From NCBI GenBank assembly GCA_024280855.1, contig JAJRPG010000055.1, positions 1 through 39,142 on the forward strand: a stretch of DNA of 39,142 bases. Reading direction: 5' to 3'. The stretch is from Planctomycetota bacterium (GTDB lineage Bacteria; Planctomycetota; Phycisphaerae; UBA1845). A model generated the notes under the pieces. That model was given only the letters and a program-made list of their open reading frames with translations. It made no database searches and was not told the origin of the DNA. Below are positions 7,234 through 14,358 of this stretch, one piece after another. Positions within the stretch are counted from its first letter, which is position 1. Each line of letters begins with the position of its first letter. The translations under genes were made by a program, and so were the position numbers.

Positions 7234-8211
7234 CTATGATACGCGGAACGACAAACCAAATCGTTCTAATTGGGTTTTAATTTCGTTTAGCGAAGTCTGG
7301 CCAAAGTTTTGGATAGAAATAAGTTCGTGTTCTGTTTTTTCGGCTAACTCGCCCATGGTCGCTATGCCCATCCATTGCAGACATTTTCTCGAACGAACAG
7401 ATAATTCCATATCCGAAACCGACCGGCTCATGTTTTCCGAAGAGTTCATCGTCGGGGCAGGAGATGGAACCAGAGAGGGCGAGGGAATCGGCATAGGCAT
7501 GCCACCTTCCATCGTCTGACCAAGTTGAAGGTGCTGATTGTCCAGCAAATTCTTGATTTCACAAAGCGAAGTCTCGCCGAAGTTTTTATAGGTAAGAAGC
7601 TCTGCCTCTGTCGTTTTCAACAAATCATTAAGCGTATGAACACCCATTTGCCGCAGACAATTTCGACTGCGCACGCTAAGCTCAAAATCACTGATAGGCT
7701 GCTCAAGCGTAGCTGATTGCTTTTCGCGCTCCATTGCCCGACGCTCGTCGTAGACCATGGTGTACGAACTTTCTACCGACTTGAGAAAATGACGGGCACG
7801 CCAGTTGTTGGGGTCTGCTTCAAGAACCGCCCGCAAACATTTCTCAGCTTCTCCCAATCGCCAGCGGTCTTCAAACATGATAGCCATGTTCAGAAGAACC
7901 TGAACAGTAACTTTCTCAGTGCCAATGCATTCCTGATAATAATTGAACGCGGCATTGTCATCGCCATATTGATCGCTGATGTTAGCCAAACGAAAAGCGG
8001 CGTTTTGATGATGCGAATCAATTTCCATCACCTCGAAATAGCAATCCATAGCCGCAATGCGGTCACCGCTGGCTTCCATTAGGTAGCCTTTTAGGAATTG
8101 CAATTCCGCTCGGTTTTCTTCTGTTTCCTGGCTCGCGTTCAGCGCGGCCTTAGCCTCGTCTAGTTGATCGTCTTGAATTTGTTGTGAAATCGATTGGAGT
8201 GTGGCCGTCAT
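7234..8211 (-). CDS. TPR protein with two RNA-polymerase-alpha C-terminal-type domains
   Basis: This 325-aa cytoplasmic protein has tetratricopeptide-like helices at residues about 5-150, then two copies of the alpha-CTD fold (about 173-232 and 265-325). A Pro/Met/Ser-rich linker joins the two copies. Each copy starts (F/M)ELSVRSR and has a helix-hairpin-helix N-F-G-x-T-S-L-x-E-I-K. In E. coli RpoA the matching loop contacts UP-element DNA and activators. R265, C269, G296, S299 and E302 equivalents are kept in both copies here; the N268 equivalent is Asn in the first and Lys in the second, and K298 is Thr in both. DNA binding, or binding of RNA-polymerase partners, is therefore plausible but inferred. 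The start has GGAAGG 5 bases upstream. Related proteins are, to my knowledge, known from planctomycetes but without a defined role. Confidence 0.8.
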   Translation of the reverse strand: MTATLQSISQQIQDDQLDEAKAALNASQETEENRAELQFLKGYLMEASGDRIAAMDCYFEVMEIDSHHQNAAFRLANISDQYGDDNAAFNYYQECIGTEKVTVQVLLNMAIMFEDRWRLGEAEKCLRAVLEADPNNWRARHFLKSVESSYTMVYDERRAMEREKQSATLEQPISDFELSVRSRNCLRQMGVHTLNDLLKTTEAELLTYKNFGETSLCEIKNLLDNQHLQLGQTMEGGMPMPIPSPSLVPSPAPTMNSSENMSRSVSDMELSVRSRKCLQWMGIATMGELAEKTEHELISIQNFGQTSLNEIKTQLERFGLSFRVS

Positions 8212-8373
8212 TGCCTGCCTTCCGCGTTACTTGATTGTGTAGTTCTGCTACGAATAAACAACTCAACTGCATCGCCAGTCAAAGCGATTAAATTCGTTCC
8301 CCGAGGTCCATATAGAGTGGCCAATGGTACACCGTAACCCGGTAACTGACAACCGCCCGGCGGTGCAGTTTTT

Positions 8374-8760
8374 TCAGGCAGACCCAGAGGACTCCTTCGA
8401 AAGCTTGCGCAACATGCGAAAATCGTAGATTCCAGCATTATGCCCATCTGACCAAACGAACTGAATTGCATAATGACCAACAAGCTGAGCATTGGTGACT
8501 CGCCAGCTTGAAGGATCAGTTTTCAGGATTTGCAGCGGGTTATCATGCTTTTTCTCCCGTTCAGTCCGACAAGTCGCACACGGGCAAACCCTACGCAACT
8601 GGGGTAGAGAAAACTCACTGGTCAGGCCATCCTGCCACTGGATGCGCAAAGTCTGCGCCCCCATACTGACTTTCAAATCAGCCGGAGACGCATCATCAGG
8701 CTCTTCTGAGGGGTTGTCTGTTTCAGGCTTATCGGTGGAATTATCTTGTGTTGTCATCAT
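8374..8760 (-). CDS. DUF971-domain protein
   Basis: This 128-aa protein has an acidic N-terminal tail (about residues 1-30) and then a DUF971 domain. Landmarks are LRIQWQDGLTSEFSLPQLRRVCPCATC, VGHYAIQF and WSDGHNAGIYDFRMLRKL. The family is the N-terminal domain of gamma-butyrobetaine hydroxylases and also occurs alone, often near iron-sulphur assembly genes; the CPCATC cysteines fit metal binding. Its own reaction is unknown. The ATG at 8760 (or the adjacent one at 8757) is preferred to an upstream TTG at 8793. It starts 35 bases after the alpha/beta hydrolase stop and is probably in the same transcript. The 162 bases to the next gene are unusually open in one frame (see rejected list). Confidence 0.82.
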   Translation of the reverse strand: MMTTQDNSTDKPETDNPSEEPDDASPADLKVSMGAQTLRIQWQDGLTSEFSLPQLRRVCPCATCRTEREKKHDNPLQILKTDPSSWRVTNAQLVGHYAIQFVWSDGHNAGIYDFRMLRKLSKESSGSA

Positions 8761-8794
8761 ACCGGAGCATCGTACCACTATAGGTCGTCTCAAG

Positions 8795-9868
8795 CTATGC
8801 GGCGGAGCCTACCAATTGTGGTGACGTAGTTTTAATGGCTACGGTAGGCCGGGCTACCGCTGTGGCGGGGTGATGCAGGTGTTTGTCGAAAAATTGAGTA
8901 ATCCGCCGGCCGTAAGCATCGGGCGCGATTGTCACCGACTGGTTGTGCTTGGCATTGGACACAATCCAAATTTCCTTAGGCCCCTTCGCCAATTCGTAAA
9001 GACTTTGAGACTGCTGAATGGGGATGTAGCTATCCTTCTCGCCGTGAATGAACAACATGGACCGACGACGCAGCCGCTTAACGCCTTTTCTCACTGATGG
9101 GAAACGGCATTGGTGCGTGCTAGCAAACTCCTTAAACACGAACCAGCGATGCAGTTGCCAGGCTAGTGGCGGGTGGTACTTCACGATAAACCGAAGCCGG
9201 GCGAAGGTCATCGCGAAACGTTTGAACAGATATTCAAGGGCGGTATCACTACTAAACGCGCCGTCGGTCACAATAACCCGCACGTTGTCACGCTCTGCCG
9301 CTGCCAGGATAGCCGCACCACCACCACGCGAGACGCCAAACAAGCCCAAATCCTTCGGTCGCCCCTGATTCTCCAAGTGCGCCCCAATGAAATCGATGGC
9401 GGCCAGCATGTCGGCCTGCTCACGGTGACTAGGCCATTGCCTCGGTCGATAATCCGGCTCGTTCTGAGATTGGCCATGACCTCGAAAATCAAAGGTGAAC
9501 ACGTCGTACCCTGCGTCAAGCAACGATGAGGCATACCGAAACGCACTGGAACGCTCACTGGCGAACTCGTGAGCGAAAACAATCATGCCCATGGCCTGCT
9601 TGCCTGTCGCCCCTGAAATAATAAGCCCGCGCAAGCCAAAACCGTCCGCCGATTGGAAAGTCACTTCTTCACAGGGATAGTCAGTTGAGATGCCGTTGCC
9701 CGGTTCAGGCGTGGGCGCAGCCCCATCCATCAGCCGAATCGCCACGCGTGCATACTTTCGTAAAATAGCGATGGTGTAACAAAAAATGAGCGTAACGATA
9801 GCTATGACCACGCAGACGAATACGTGTTGGCTAACGAAATCCAATAAACCATAGAAAAACGGCATCAT
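8795..9868 (-). CDS. Membrane-anchored alpha/beta hydrolase
   Basis: This 357-aa protein has one N-terminal membrane helix (about residues 15-35) and then an alpha/beta-hydrolase domain on one side of the membrane. The nucleophile elbow is GVSRGGG (Ser near 180), the oxyanion strand is IVFAHEFASER, the acid is in LFIHGEKDSYIP and the histidine is in NAKHNQS. The fold hydrolyses esters, amides or peptides; the closest general match is the serine aminopeptidase S33/acyl-esterase type, but substrate cannot be read from sequence. The stop lies 35 bases before the DUF971 start, which suggests an operon. An inverted repeat at 9931-9961 lies just upstream of its start, in the region where its promoter should be. 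Confidence 0.85.
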   Translation of the reverse strand: MMPFFYGLLDFVSQHVFVCVVIAIVTLIFCYTIAILRKYARVAIRLMDGAAPTPEPGNGISTDYPCEEVTFQSADGFGLRGLIISGATGKQAMGMIVFAHEFASERSSAFRYASSLLDAGYDVFTFDFRGHGQSQNEPDYRPRQWPSHREQADMLAAIDFIGAHLENQGRPKDLGLFGVSRGGGAAILAAAERDNVRVIVTDGAFSSDTALEYLFKRFAMTFARLRFIVKYHPPLAWQLHRWFVFKEFASTHQCRFPSVRKGVKRLRRRSMLFIHGEKDSYIPIQQSQSLYELAKGPKEIWIVSNAKHNQSVTIAPDAYGRRITQFFDKHLHHPATAVARPTVAIKTTSPQLVGSAA

Positions 9869-9930
9869 ATATATATCAGCACAAGGCGCGCTTAGCCTCC
9901 GCTAAATTTTTATTTTGATCCGATTCACCA

Positions 9931-9961
9931 CATCCTGGCTCGAACCGCGCATGCCAGGATG
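9931..9961. repeat. Perfect 9-bp inverted repeat upstream of the alpha/beta hydrolase
   Basis: CATCCTGGC (9931-9939) and GCCAGGATG (9953-9961) flank a 13-base loop. No T-run follows on either strand, so it is not a classic terminator. It lies 63 bases before the alpha/beta hydrolase start and 130 bases past the dehydrogenase stop; it could be an operator or an mRNA-stabilising hairpin. Confidence 0.5.
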
Positions 9962-10092
9962 ATAGCAGTGTTTACCGAACACCCGACGGTTTGGCAAGTA
10001 TTGCTACCAGTTGTTTGTTTGTAAGTGCAAATGGCATTGTGGCCAGTGGGTGGCAAGGACTCGATCTTGAAGCTCCTACCGAAGATTCCAGA

Positions 10093-11052
10093 TTATTGGT
10101 GGATGTGGGCCGACGTCACCGGAGGAGAGCCCCGTAGTACGCGAATGACATCATCAACGACTGCGTTCATCCTGGCCTGACTCATGGGTGTCTTAGCCCC
10201 GATGTGGGGTGTGAAAATAATGCGAGGTGCGCCAAACAGCGGATGGTCGTTCGCAGGAGGCTCTTCGTCCAACACATCTAACGCTGCCCCCCCGAGCGCA
10301 CCATTGCGCAACCGATTGGCCAAAGCCAAGCTATCTACCACTCGTCCCCGCGAAGTGTTTATGAGCAGCGCCCCCGGCTTGAATTGTGATAAAGCCTCTT
10401 TATCAATCAGCCATCTCGTCAAATCGGTAAGCGGGACATGCAAACTTACAATGTCCGCCTGATCGTATAGGGACTCTTTATCAACAAACTTAGCCGGAAA
10501 GTCTAACGCCAGCGGGTCAACAATGTCGTGATAAATCACAGACATGCCGAAGCCGACCTGACAGCGCCTCCCCACAGCCTGTCCAATGCGCCCCATGCCT
10601 ATAATGCCAAGCGTCATCTCGGATAGTTCGTTAGCCATTGCGTTTGCGCGGGCCTGTGTATATTCGCCGCGCCGAATAGCTGCGTCGTTGGCTGGAATAT
10701 CTCGCAGTAGCGAAAGCATTAAGCCAATGGTCAATTCCGCCACCGCGCCGGTCGCAGCTGCCGGCGTATAGACCACGCTCACGCCATGCTCGCTAGCGGC
10801 GAGGGTGTCTATGTTGTCCAGACCTACTCCGCCCCGGCCAATAACTTTGAGATTCGGCGCATGTTCAATAACTTCGCGCGTGACTTGAGAAAAGGTGCGC
10901 ACGAGCAAGGCATCACAATCAGCCATAGCTTTGAGCAGGCTATCCTCATCGCACGAATCCAAAACCGTTACTCGGCCCGCTGCTCGCAATTTTTCCATAG
11001 CTTCACGAGACAATCGCTCTGCGACGACGATATGTAACTGTGGCGTTGTCAT
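10093..11052 (-). CDS. D-isomer-specific 2-hydroxyacid dehydrogenase (SerA-like, short form)
   Basis: This 319-aa cytoplasmic enzyme has an NAD-binding Rossmann motif (GMGRIG, 152-157) and the family's catalytic trio: R235 ([10 protein letters not shown]), E264 (DVLDEEPP) and H283 (FTPHIGA). The N-terminal half matches phosphoglycerate dehydrogenases ([13 protein letters not shown]), which make 3-phosphohydroxypyruvate for serine synthesis. It lacks the C-terminal ACT regulatory domain, so it is the short form and the substrate could be another 2-hydroxyacid. It is transcribed alone, with a 214-base upstream gap that holds a structured repeat (11152-11235). The 130-base gap downstream suggests that it is not co-transcribed with the hydrolase. 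Confidence 0.87.
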   Translation of the reverse strand: MTTPQLHIVVAERLSREAMEKLRAAGRVTVLDSCDEDSLLKAMADCDALLVRTFSQVTREVIEHAPNLKVIGRGGVGLDNIDTLAASEHGVSVVYTPAAATGAVAELTIGLMLSLLRDIPANDAAIRRGEYTQARANAMANELSEMTLGIIGMGRIGQAVGRRCQVGFGMSVIYHDIVDPLALDFPAKFVDKESLYDQADIVSLHVPLTDLTRWLIDKEALSQFKPGALLINTSRGRVVDSLALANRLRNGALGGAALDVLDEEPPANDHPLFGAPRIIFTPHIGAKTPMSQARMNAVVDDVIRVLRGSPPVTSAHIHQ

Positions 11053-11151
11053 GGTATACGATGATCTTAGGTGTAATAGCGAACGTCAACGACCAGGCCA
11101 GAGACGTAATAGATTTCAGCGGAAAACTAATCCCCCATCAACTAATGATAG

Positions 11152-11235
11152 ATTGCGAATTGGTGCGATTGCCTCATGCTTAGTGAACGACACGGGCAAG
11201 CTGTAGCTTACCCATGCCACCCAGATATTCGCAAT
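11152..11235. repeat. Structured palindromic element between two minus-strand genes
   Basis: Outer arms ATTGCGAAT (11152-11160) and ATTCGCAAT (11227-11235) are perfect complements and enclose an inner hairpin (11194-11213: GGG, one mismatch, AAGCT, two-base loop, AGCTT, CCC). On the minus strand the segment before the inner hairpin reads ATCTGGGTGGCATGGG; a similar string, GAACATCTGGGTGGG, occurs on the minus strand near 14120-14145. I believe this is a dispersed planctomycete repeat, but that is from memory. A structured leader of the dehydrogenase gene is the alternative. Confidence 0.45.
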
Positions 11236-11266
11236 GAGACGGTATCCTGCTCAAGAGTAGGGCCAA

Positions 11267-11386
11267 TCACCCAACAGGCTGAGACCATAAGGCAGCCAGG
11301 AAAAAGGCGACCATAGCAGCCGCGATTAGCCAGAATCGGTGGTGGGAACCAACTTCAAAATGTCGTGGGTCTAAGATGGTTGGCAT
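11267..11386 (-). CDS. 39-aa single-pass membrane peptide
   Basis: A short ORF begins at an ATG (11386) preceded by a good ribosome-binding site, GCAGGAG, ten bases upstream. The protein has a polar N-terminus (MPTILDPRHFEVGSHHR), one hydrophobic helix (FWLIAAAMVAFFLAALW) and a four-residue tail. The orientation is probably N-in. The reading frame stays open upstream as far as 11503, but that extension has no start signal and is Cys/His-rich in an unconvincing way. The function is unknown; small one-helix proteins of this kind often adjust larger membrane complexes, which is inference only. Confidence 0.5.
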   Translation of the reverse strand: MPTILDPRHFEVGSHHRFWLIAAAMVAFFLAALWSQPVG

Positions 11387-11562
11387 GGCTAAGTTCTCCT
11401 GCAAGGGGGCGTGGCCACAACCGGCATAAACCGATTTCGCATCAAGGTGCGAATGGAGGCCTATTTTAGACCTCTGGCAACGCTCCACTATGAAGCATAC
11501 CATACGATTCCACCCCGAGCGGCCAATAATTTCAGTTTTTGATAGGGAGTATCATGCACCAG

Positions 11563-11587
11563 AGCCGCTGGCGCGAGCCTGCGGGCA
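11563..11587. repeat. Dispersed repeat, family C, diverged copy
   Basis: This resembles the arms of the inverted repeat at 12485-12634 (shared GCCGC, GCGC, AGCCTGCGGGCA in order, with a few substitutions). It lies between the divergent membrane-peptide and inositol-phosphatase genes, 46 bases before the latter. The rest of the 246-base gap shows nothing distinct. Confidence 0.5.
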
Positions 11588-11632
11588 TCCTTCCTCTAGC
11601 TAAAAGAGTGACGTCACTTATGATCGGCCCTT

Positions 11633-12454
11633 GTGAATCAGGCTAATTATCAAGACATCTTGTCACTGGCTCGCCAACTCGCCCAAGAGGCCGTTGGCAT
11701 CGCGGCTTCGTATCTTGGCCAAGCTTCGACCAGCATCAAGGCTGACCAAAGCGTTGTCACCGAAGCGGACCAGGCGATTCAGTCGCACATTGTTGAGCAA
11801 GTAGCCAAGCGTTTTCCCGAGCATGCGTTTATCGGTGAGGAGTCGATCGCGTCTTCGCCGGAAGGTGTTGATCCGCTCACCGCGAGGTTCACTTGGGTGG
11901 TCGATCCCATCGACGGCACACGAAATTTCGTGGCTGGCTTCCCCAGTTACTCGACGTCGATCGGTGTGCTTGAGCAGTTCAAACCAGTCGTAGCTGTGAT
12001 TCACGAGCATACTTTGAATCGTAGCTACTCAGCGATCAAAGGCGACGGCGTGAAGATGGATGGGAAACCAATTTCCGTGATTACGCCCCCGCCGGGAACC
12101 GATTTGCTCATCGCGGGGCCTTCGAGTAAAGACCAACCGACGACAGAGATTCTTCAACAAATCATCACCTCGAAAGGCCTGATCTATCGCAACGTGGGAA
12201 GCTCAGCCATGCACCTTGCGATGGTGGCTGACGGTTGTTGCGCGGGTGCGTTTGCTCATCGATGTAAACTTTGGGACATCGCGGCCGGTCTGTTGCTCGT
12301 TGAAGAAGCTGGCGGCGTGGTGACGCAACTCAATGGCGACTCGCTCACGCCGTTTGACCTGTCAGCTGACATGCAGGCGAACATACCATTCGTAGCAGGC
12401 AACCCGAGAGATCACAAATTGCTACTTGATATTACGCGACCGATTTTCGCGTAG
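11633..12454 (+). CDS. Inositol monophosphatase-family phosphatase
   Basis: This 273-aa enzyme has the metal-binding motifs of the lithium-sensitive phosphatase superfamily: GEES (68-71), VVDPIDGTRNF with D91, D94, G95 and T96, and the second motif KLWDIAAGLLLVEEAGG with D215. Members remove phosphate from inositol 1-phosphate, PAP (CysQ type), histidinol phosphate or sugar bisphosphates using Mg ions. The sequence alone does not settle which; the WVVDPIDGT form fits general inositol/PAP phosphatases. The GTG at 11633 gives the expected N-terminal length, although the ribosome-binding site is poor. The gene is followed by the inverted repeat 12485-12634 in a convergent gap. Confidence 0.88.
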   Translation: MNQANYQDILSLARQLAQEAVGIAASYLGQASTSIKADQSVVTEADQAIQSHIVEQVAKRFPEHAFIGEESIASSPEGVDPLTARFTWVVDPIDGTRNFVAGFPSYSTSIGVLEQFKPVVAVIHEHTLNRSYSAIKGDGVKMDGKPISVITPPPGTDLLIAGPSSKDQPTTEILQQIITSKGLIYRNVGSSAMHLAMVADGCCAGAFAHRCKLWDIAAGLLLVEEAGGVVTQLNGDSLTPFDLSADMQANIPFVAGNPRDHKLLLDITRPIFA

Positions 12455-12484
12455 ACAACAACAAAAAGATAATGACGCCGTCAA

Positions 12485-12634
12485 AGCCGCACGGCGCAAG
12501 CCTGCGGGCACGTTATGAGAGGTTTGTGAACTTACGGGCTTTGTTATGTTTATTGTCACCATGCTTGCGCCATGCGCTTTGCGCTTGGTGGATATGATTC
12601 GGCGATCATGCCCGCAGGCTTGCGCCGTGCGGCT
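12485..12634. repeat. Near-perfect inverted repeat (family C) in a convergent gap
   Basis: Two 26-base arms (12485-12510 and 12609-12634) are exact reverse complements, separated by 98 bases. The arms are GC-rich (begin AGCCGCACGGCGC, end AGCCTGCGGGCA). The loop itself holds a weaker hairpin (CACCA/TGGTG near 12559-12592). The element lies between the stops of two convergent genes and could end or insulate both transcripts. A single diverged arm lies at 11563-11587. Confidence 0.75.
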
Positions 12635-12675
12635 CTGGTTGGGCGATTTACGTTTGCTAAAATTCTACGAATTCG

Positions 12676-14040
12676 CTATTGATTCTTCGTGGCTTCATCG
12701 CGCAGTTTTCTTAAATCATCTCGGAAAAGTTCGGCCTCTCTCCGGGCGACATCAGCTGCGTCTCGTGATATGTCTGCTTCTTTGCGTGAACGATCTAGCT
12801 TTTCGAGCATGTCCTTGGCGTCAAAAAGTTTTTGCTCCAGTTGCGTTCGCTTTTCAACTATATCGCCAAGCGCGTCACTGGCCTGTGTCCACTGCTCTTT
12901 GACCTGCGTATTCAGCACATTGGCTAACTTGCGAATACCCGTTTCGATTTCTTCTACCGCCTGTTGTGCACGTTCCGGGCCGTAATCGCTGGGCGCGACA
13001 TCCGGGATGCTTGCATTCATAACAGCCTCCTCAGCGGGAGATGTCTCGCTAACAAATTCATCAGCGGAATTGCCCGTTACGCATTCTTCCGGCGACATCT
13101 CTTGAGCCTGGCTGTCATCAGCTTCAGTTTCGATTGTGGTTTCATTGTCGGTAGATGCTACGGCATCGGCTGCGGTAACCTCTGGCTGGGCTTCAGGTTG
13201 CTCGTCGAGCGTAGGCTCAGGAGCTTGGTCGATGGCCGGAGCGTCGTTAGCCGTATTGTCTGCGGCGTCATCATTATTCATCTGCGCATTGTCGGCTTCG
13301 TCCACCGGCGATTCTACGGCAGGTTCCGATACCGGCGCTTCGGTAATCGCTTCCACCGCATTTTCCATGTCATCTACCGCTTGAGAGTCTTCGGTGACGG
13401 CTTCGTCCGAAGTTTGCGCTTCATCTTCAAGGACAGGTTCAGCCGCTTCCGCTTTCGCCGCATCATCGCTGGAAATTTCATTTGCGGGATTTGCTTCTGC
13501 ATCAACGTCGGGTGTCGCTGAGTCAGTTTCGACTTCCGCATCGGGGTTACTATCTTCAACAAGCGCAGACAGCTTGGCTTCTGCCTCCGCGAGCATGTCG
13601 ATAGCCGCGTCCGCAGCGGCTTCATTGGTGGCAGCGGTGGGCTGTTGACTTTCTTCAATAGCACCAACTTCTACAGCTTCCTGTACGATATTTTGGGCTT
13701 CATCATTTACGACAGACATCATGATTTCCTTTCGCGTATTTGGAAATGCGCGGTCAATGTGGTCAATCATTTCTTCGACGAGCGGATGCTCGGCATCATG
13801 TAATATGTTTATCAATTCCTTCTGATCGTCATCGCTATACATACCATCCGGCGCTTGCCCGATGGGGGTGCATCGAAATACCACCTGCCGTCGCGCACGC
13901 CGCAAAATTTCCAGCTCTGTCCGCAACCTGCGCAGGTCGTGGACATTGTTCACCACGATGGACGTCACCTGCCCATCGCGTGGAATGGAATAGTGTCGGG
14001 GGAAAAATTCCATCGTGACATCCACAAGCGTAACATTCAA
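12676..14040 (-). CDS. Large acidic protein with N-terminal globular domain and C-terminal coiled coil
   Basis: This 454-aa protein has three parts. Residues 1-115 look globular (DVTMEFFPRHYSIPRDGQVT, then a basic helix DLRRLRTELEILRRARRQVV). Residues about 115-350 are a very acidic Glu/Asp/Ala-rich stretch with almost no hydrophobic residues. Residues about 350-454 are a long heptad-like helix (EQKLFDAKDMLEKLDRSRKEADISRDAADVARREAELFRDDLRKL). There is no signal peptide. AGGG seven bases before the ATG supports the start. I do not recognise the family. The shape suggests a cytoplasmic scaffold; the acidic part could bind a basic partner or simply act as a spacer. The neighbours give no clue. 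Confidence 0.6.
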   Translation of the reverse strand: MNVTLVDVTMEFFPRHYSIPRDGQVTSIVVNNVHDLRRLRTELEILRRARRQVVFRCTPIGQAPDGMYSDDDQKELINILHDAEHPLVEEMIDHIDRAFPNTRKEIMMSVVNDEAQNIVQEAVEVGAIEESQQPTAATNEAAADAAIDMLAEAEAKLSALVEDSNPDAEVETDSATPDVDAEANPANEISSDDAAKAEAAEPVLEDEAQTSDEAVTEDSQAVDDMENAVEAITEAPVSEPAVESPVDEADNAQMNNDDAADNTANDAPAIDQAPEPTLDEQPEAQPEVTAADAVASTDNETTIETEADDSQAQEMSPEECVTGNSADEFVSETSPAEEAVMNASIPDVAPSDYGPERAQQAVEEIETGIRKLANVLNTQVKEQWTQASDALGDIVEKRTQLEQKLFDAKDMLEKLDRSRKEADISRDAADVARREAELFRDDLRKLRDEATKNQ

Positions 14041-14358
14041 AAGCCCTGCGCCAGCTCGCGACTAACGAAAAGCACTATCTTAACCGAGCGACCGATAATG
14101 AAATCACGCACTAGCTGCGCGAAACCCACCCAGATGTTCGTCGGATGATGACCTGCCCATCTTCATCTGGGCGAAGACAATGAACATCACTTCGGACCTA
14201 AGGCTAAGCCGATAGACTTACCCATATGGATGGCTTTGAGGTATAACTTGGCCAGTGGAAGGTGAATCGTTTCGAGATCAATTATGGTGTCACCTTTGAC
14301 GAATGGGTAGCGAACTCCGATAATTACGACATCAATCGTGAGAGAAAAAACGTTTAAC
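14041..14358. other. 318-base gap between divergent genes
   Basis: This should hold the promoters of the acidic coiled-coil gene (left) and the MMPL transporter (right). It contains a CCCAGATG/CATCTGGG inverted repeat (about 14128-14170) and the short similarity to the 11152-11235 element. Minus-strand frames across 14060-14400 stay open in pieces and read like broken coding sequence, but no single frame is convincing. Confidence 0.35.

Noticed and set aside
9931-9961. GGTTCGA string resembling a tRNA T-loop on the minus strand
   Set aside because: The flanking bases do not pair as a T-arm and no acceptor, D or anticodon stem can be found.
13374-13667. Long open frames antisense to or out of frame with the acidic coiled-coil gene
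   Set aside because: They mirror the Glu/Asp/Ala-rich repeats and give low-complexity Lys/Pro or Ser/Ala proteins without start signals.
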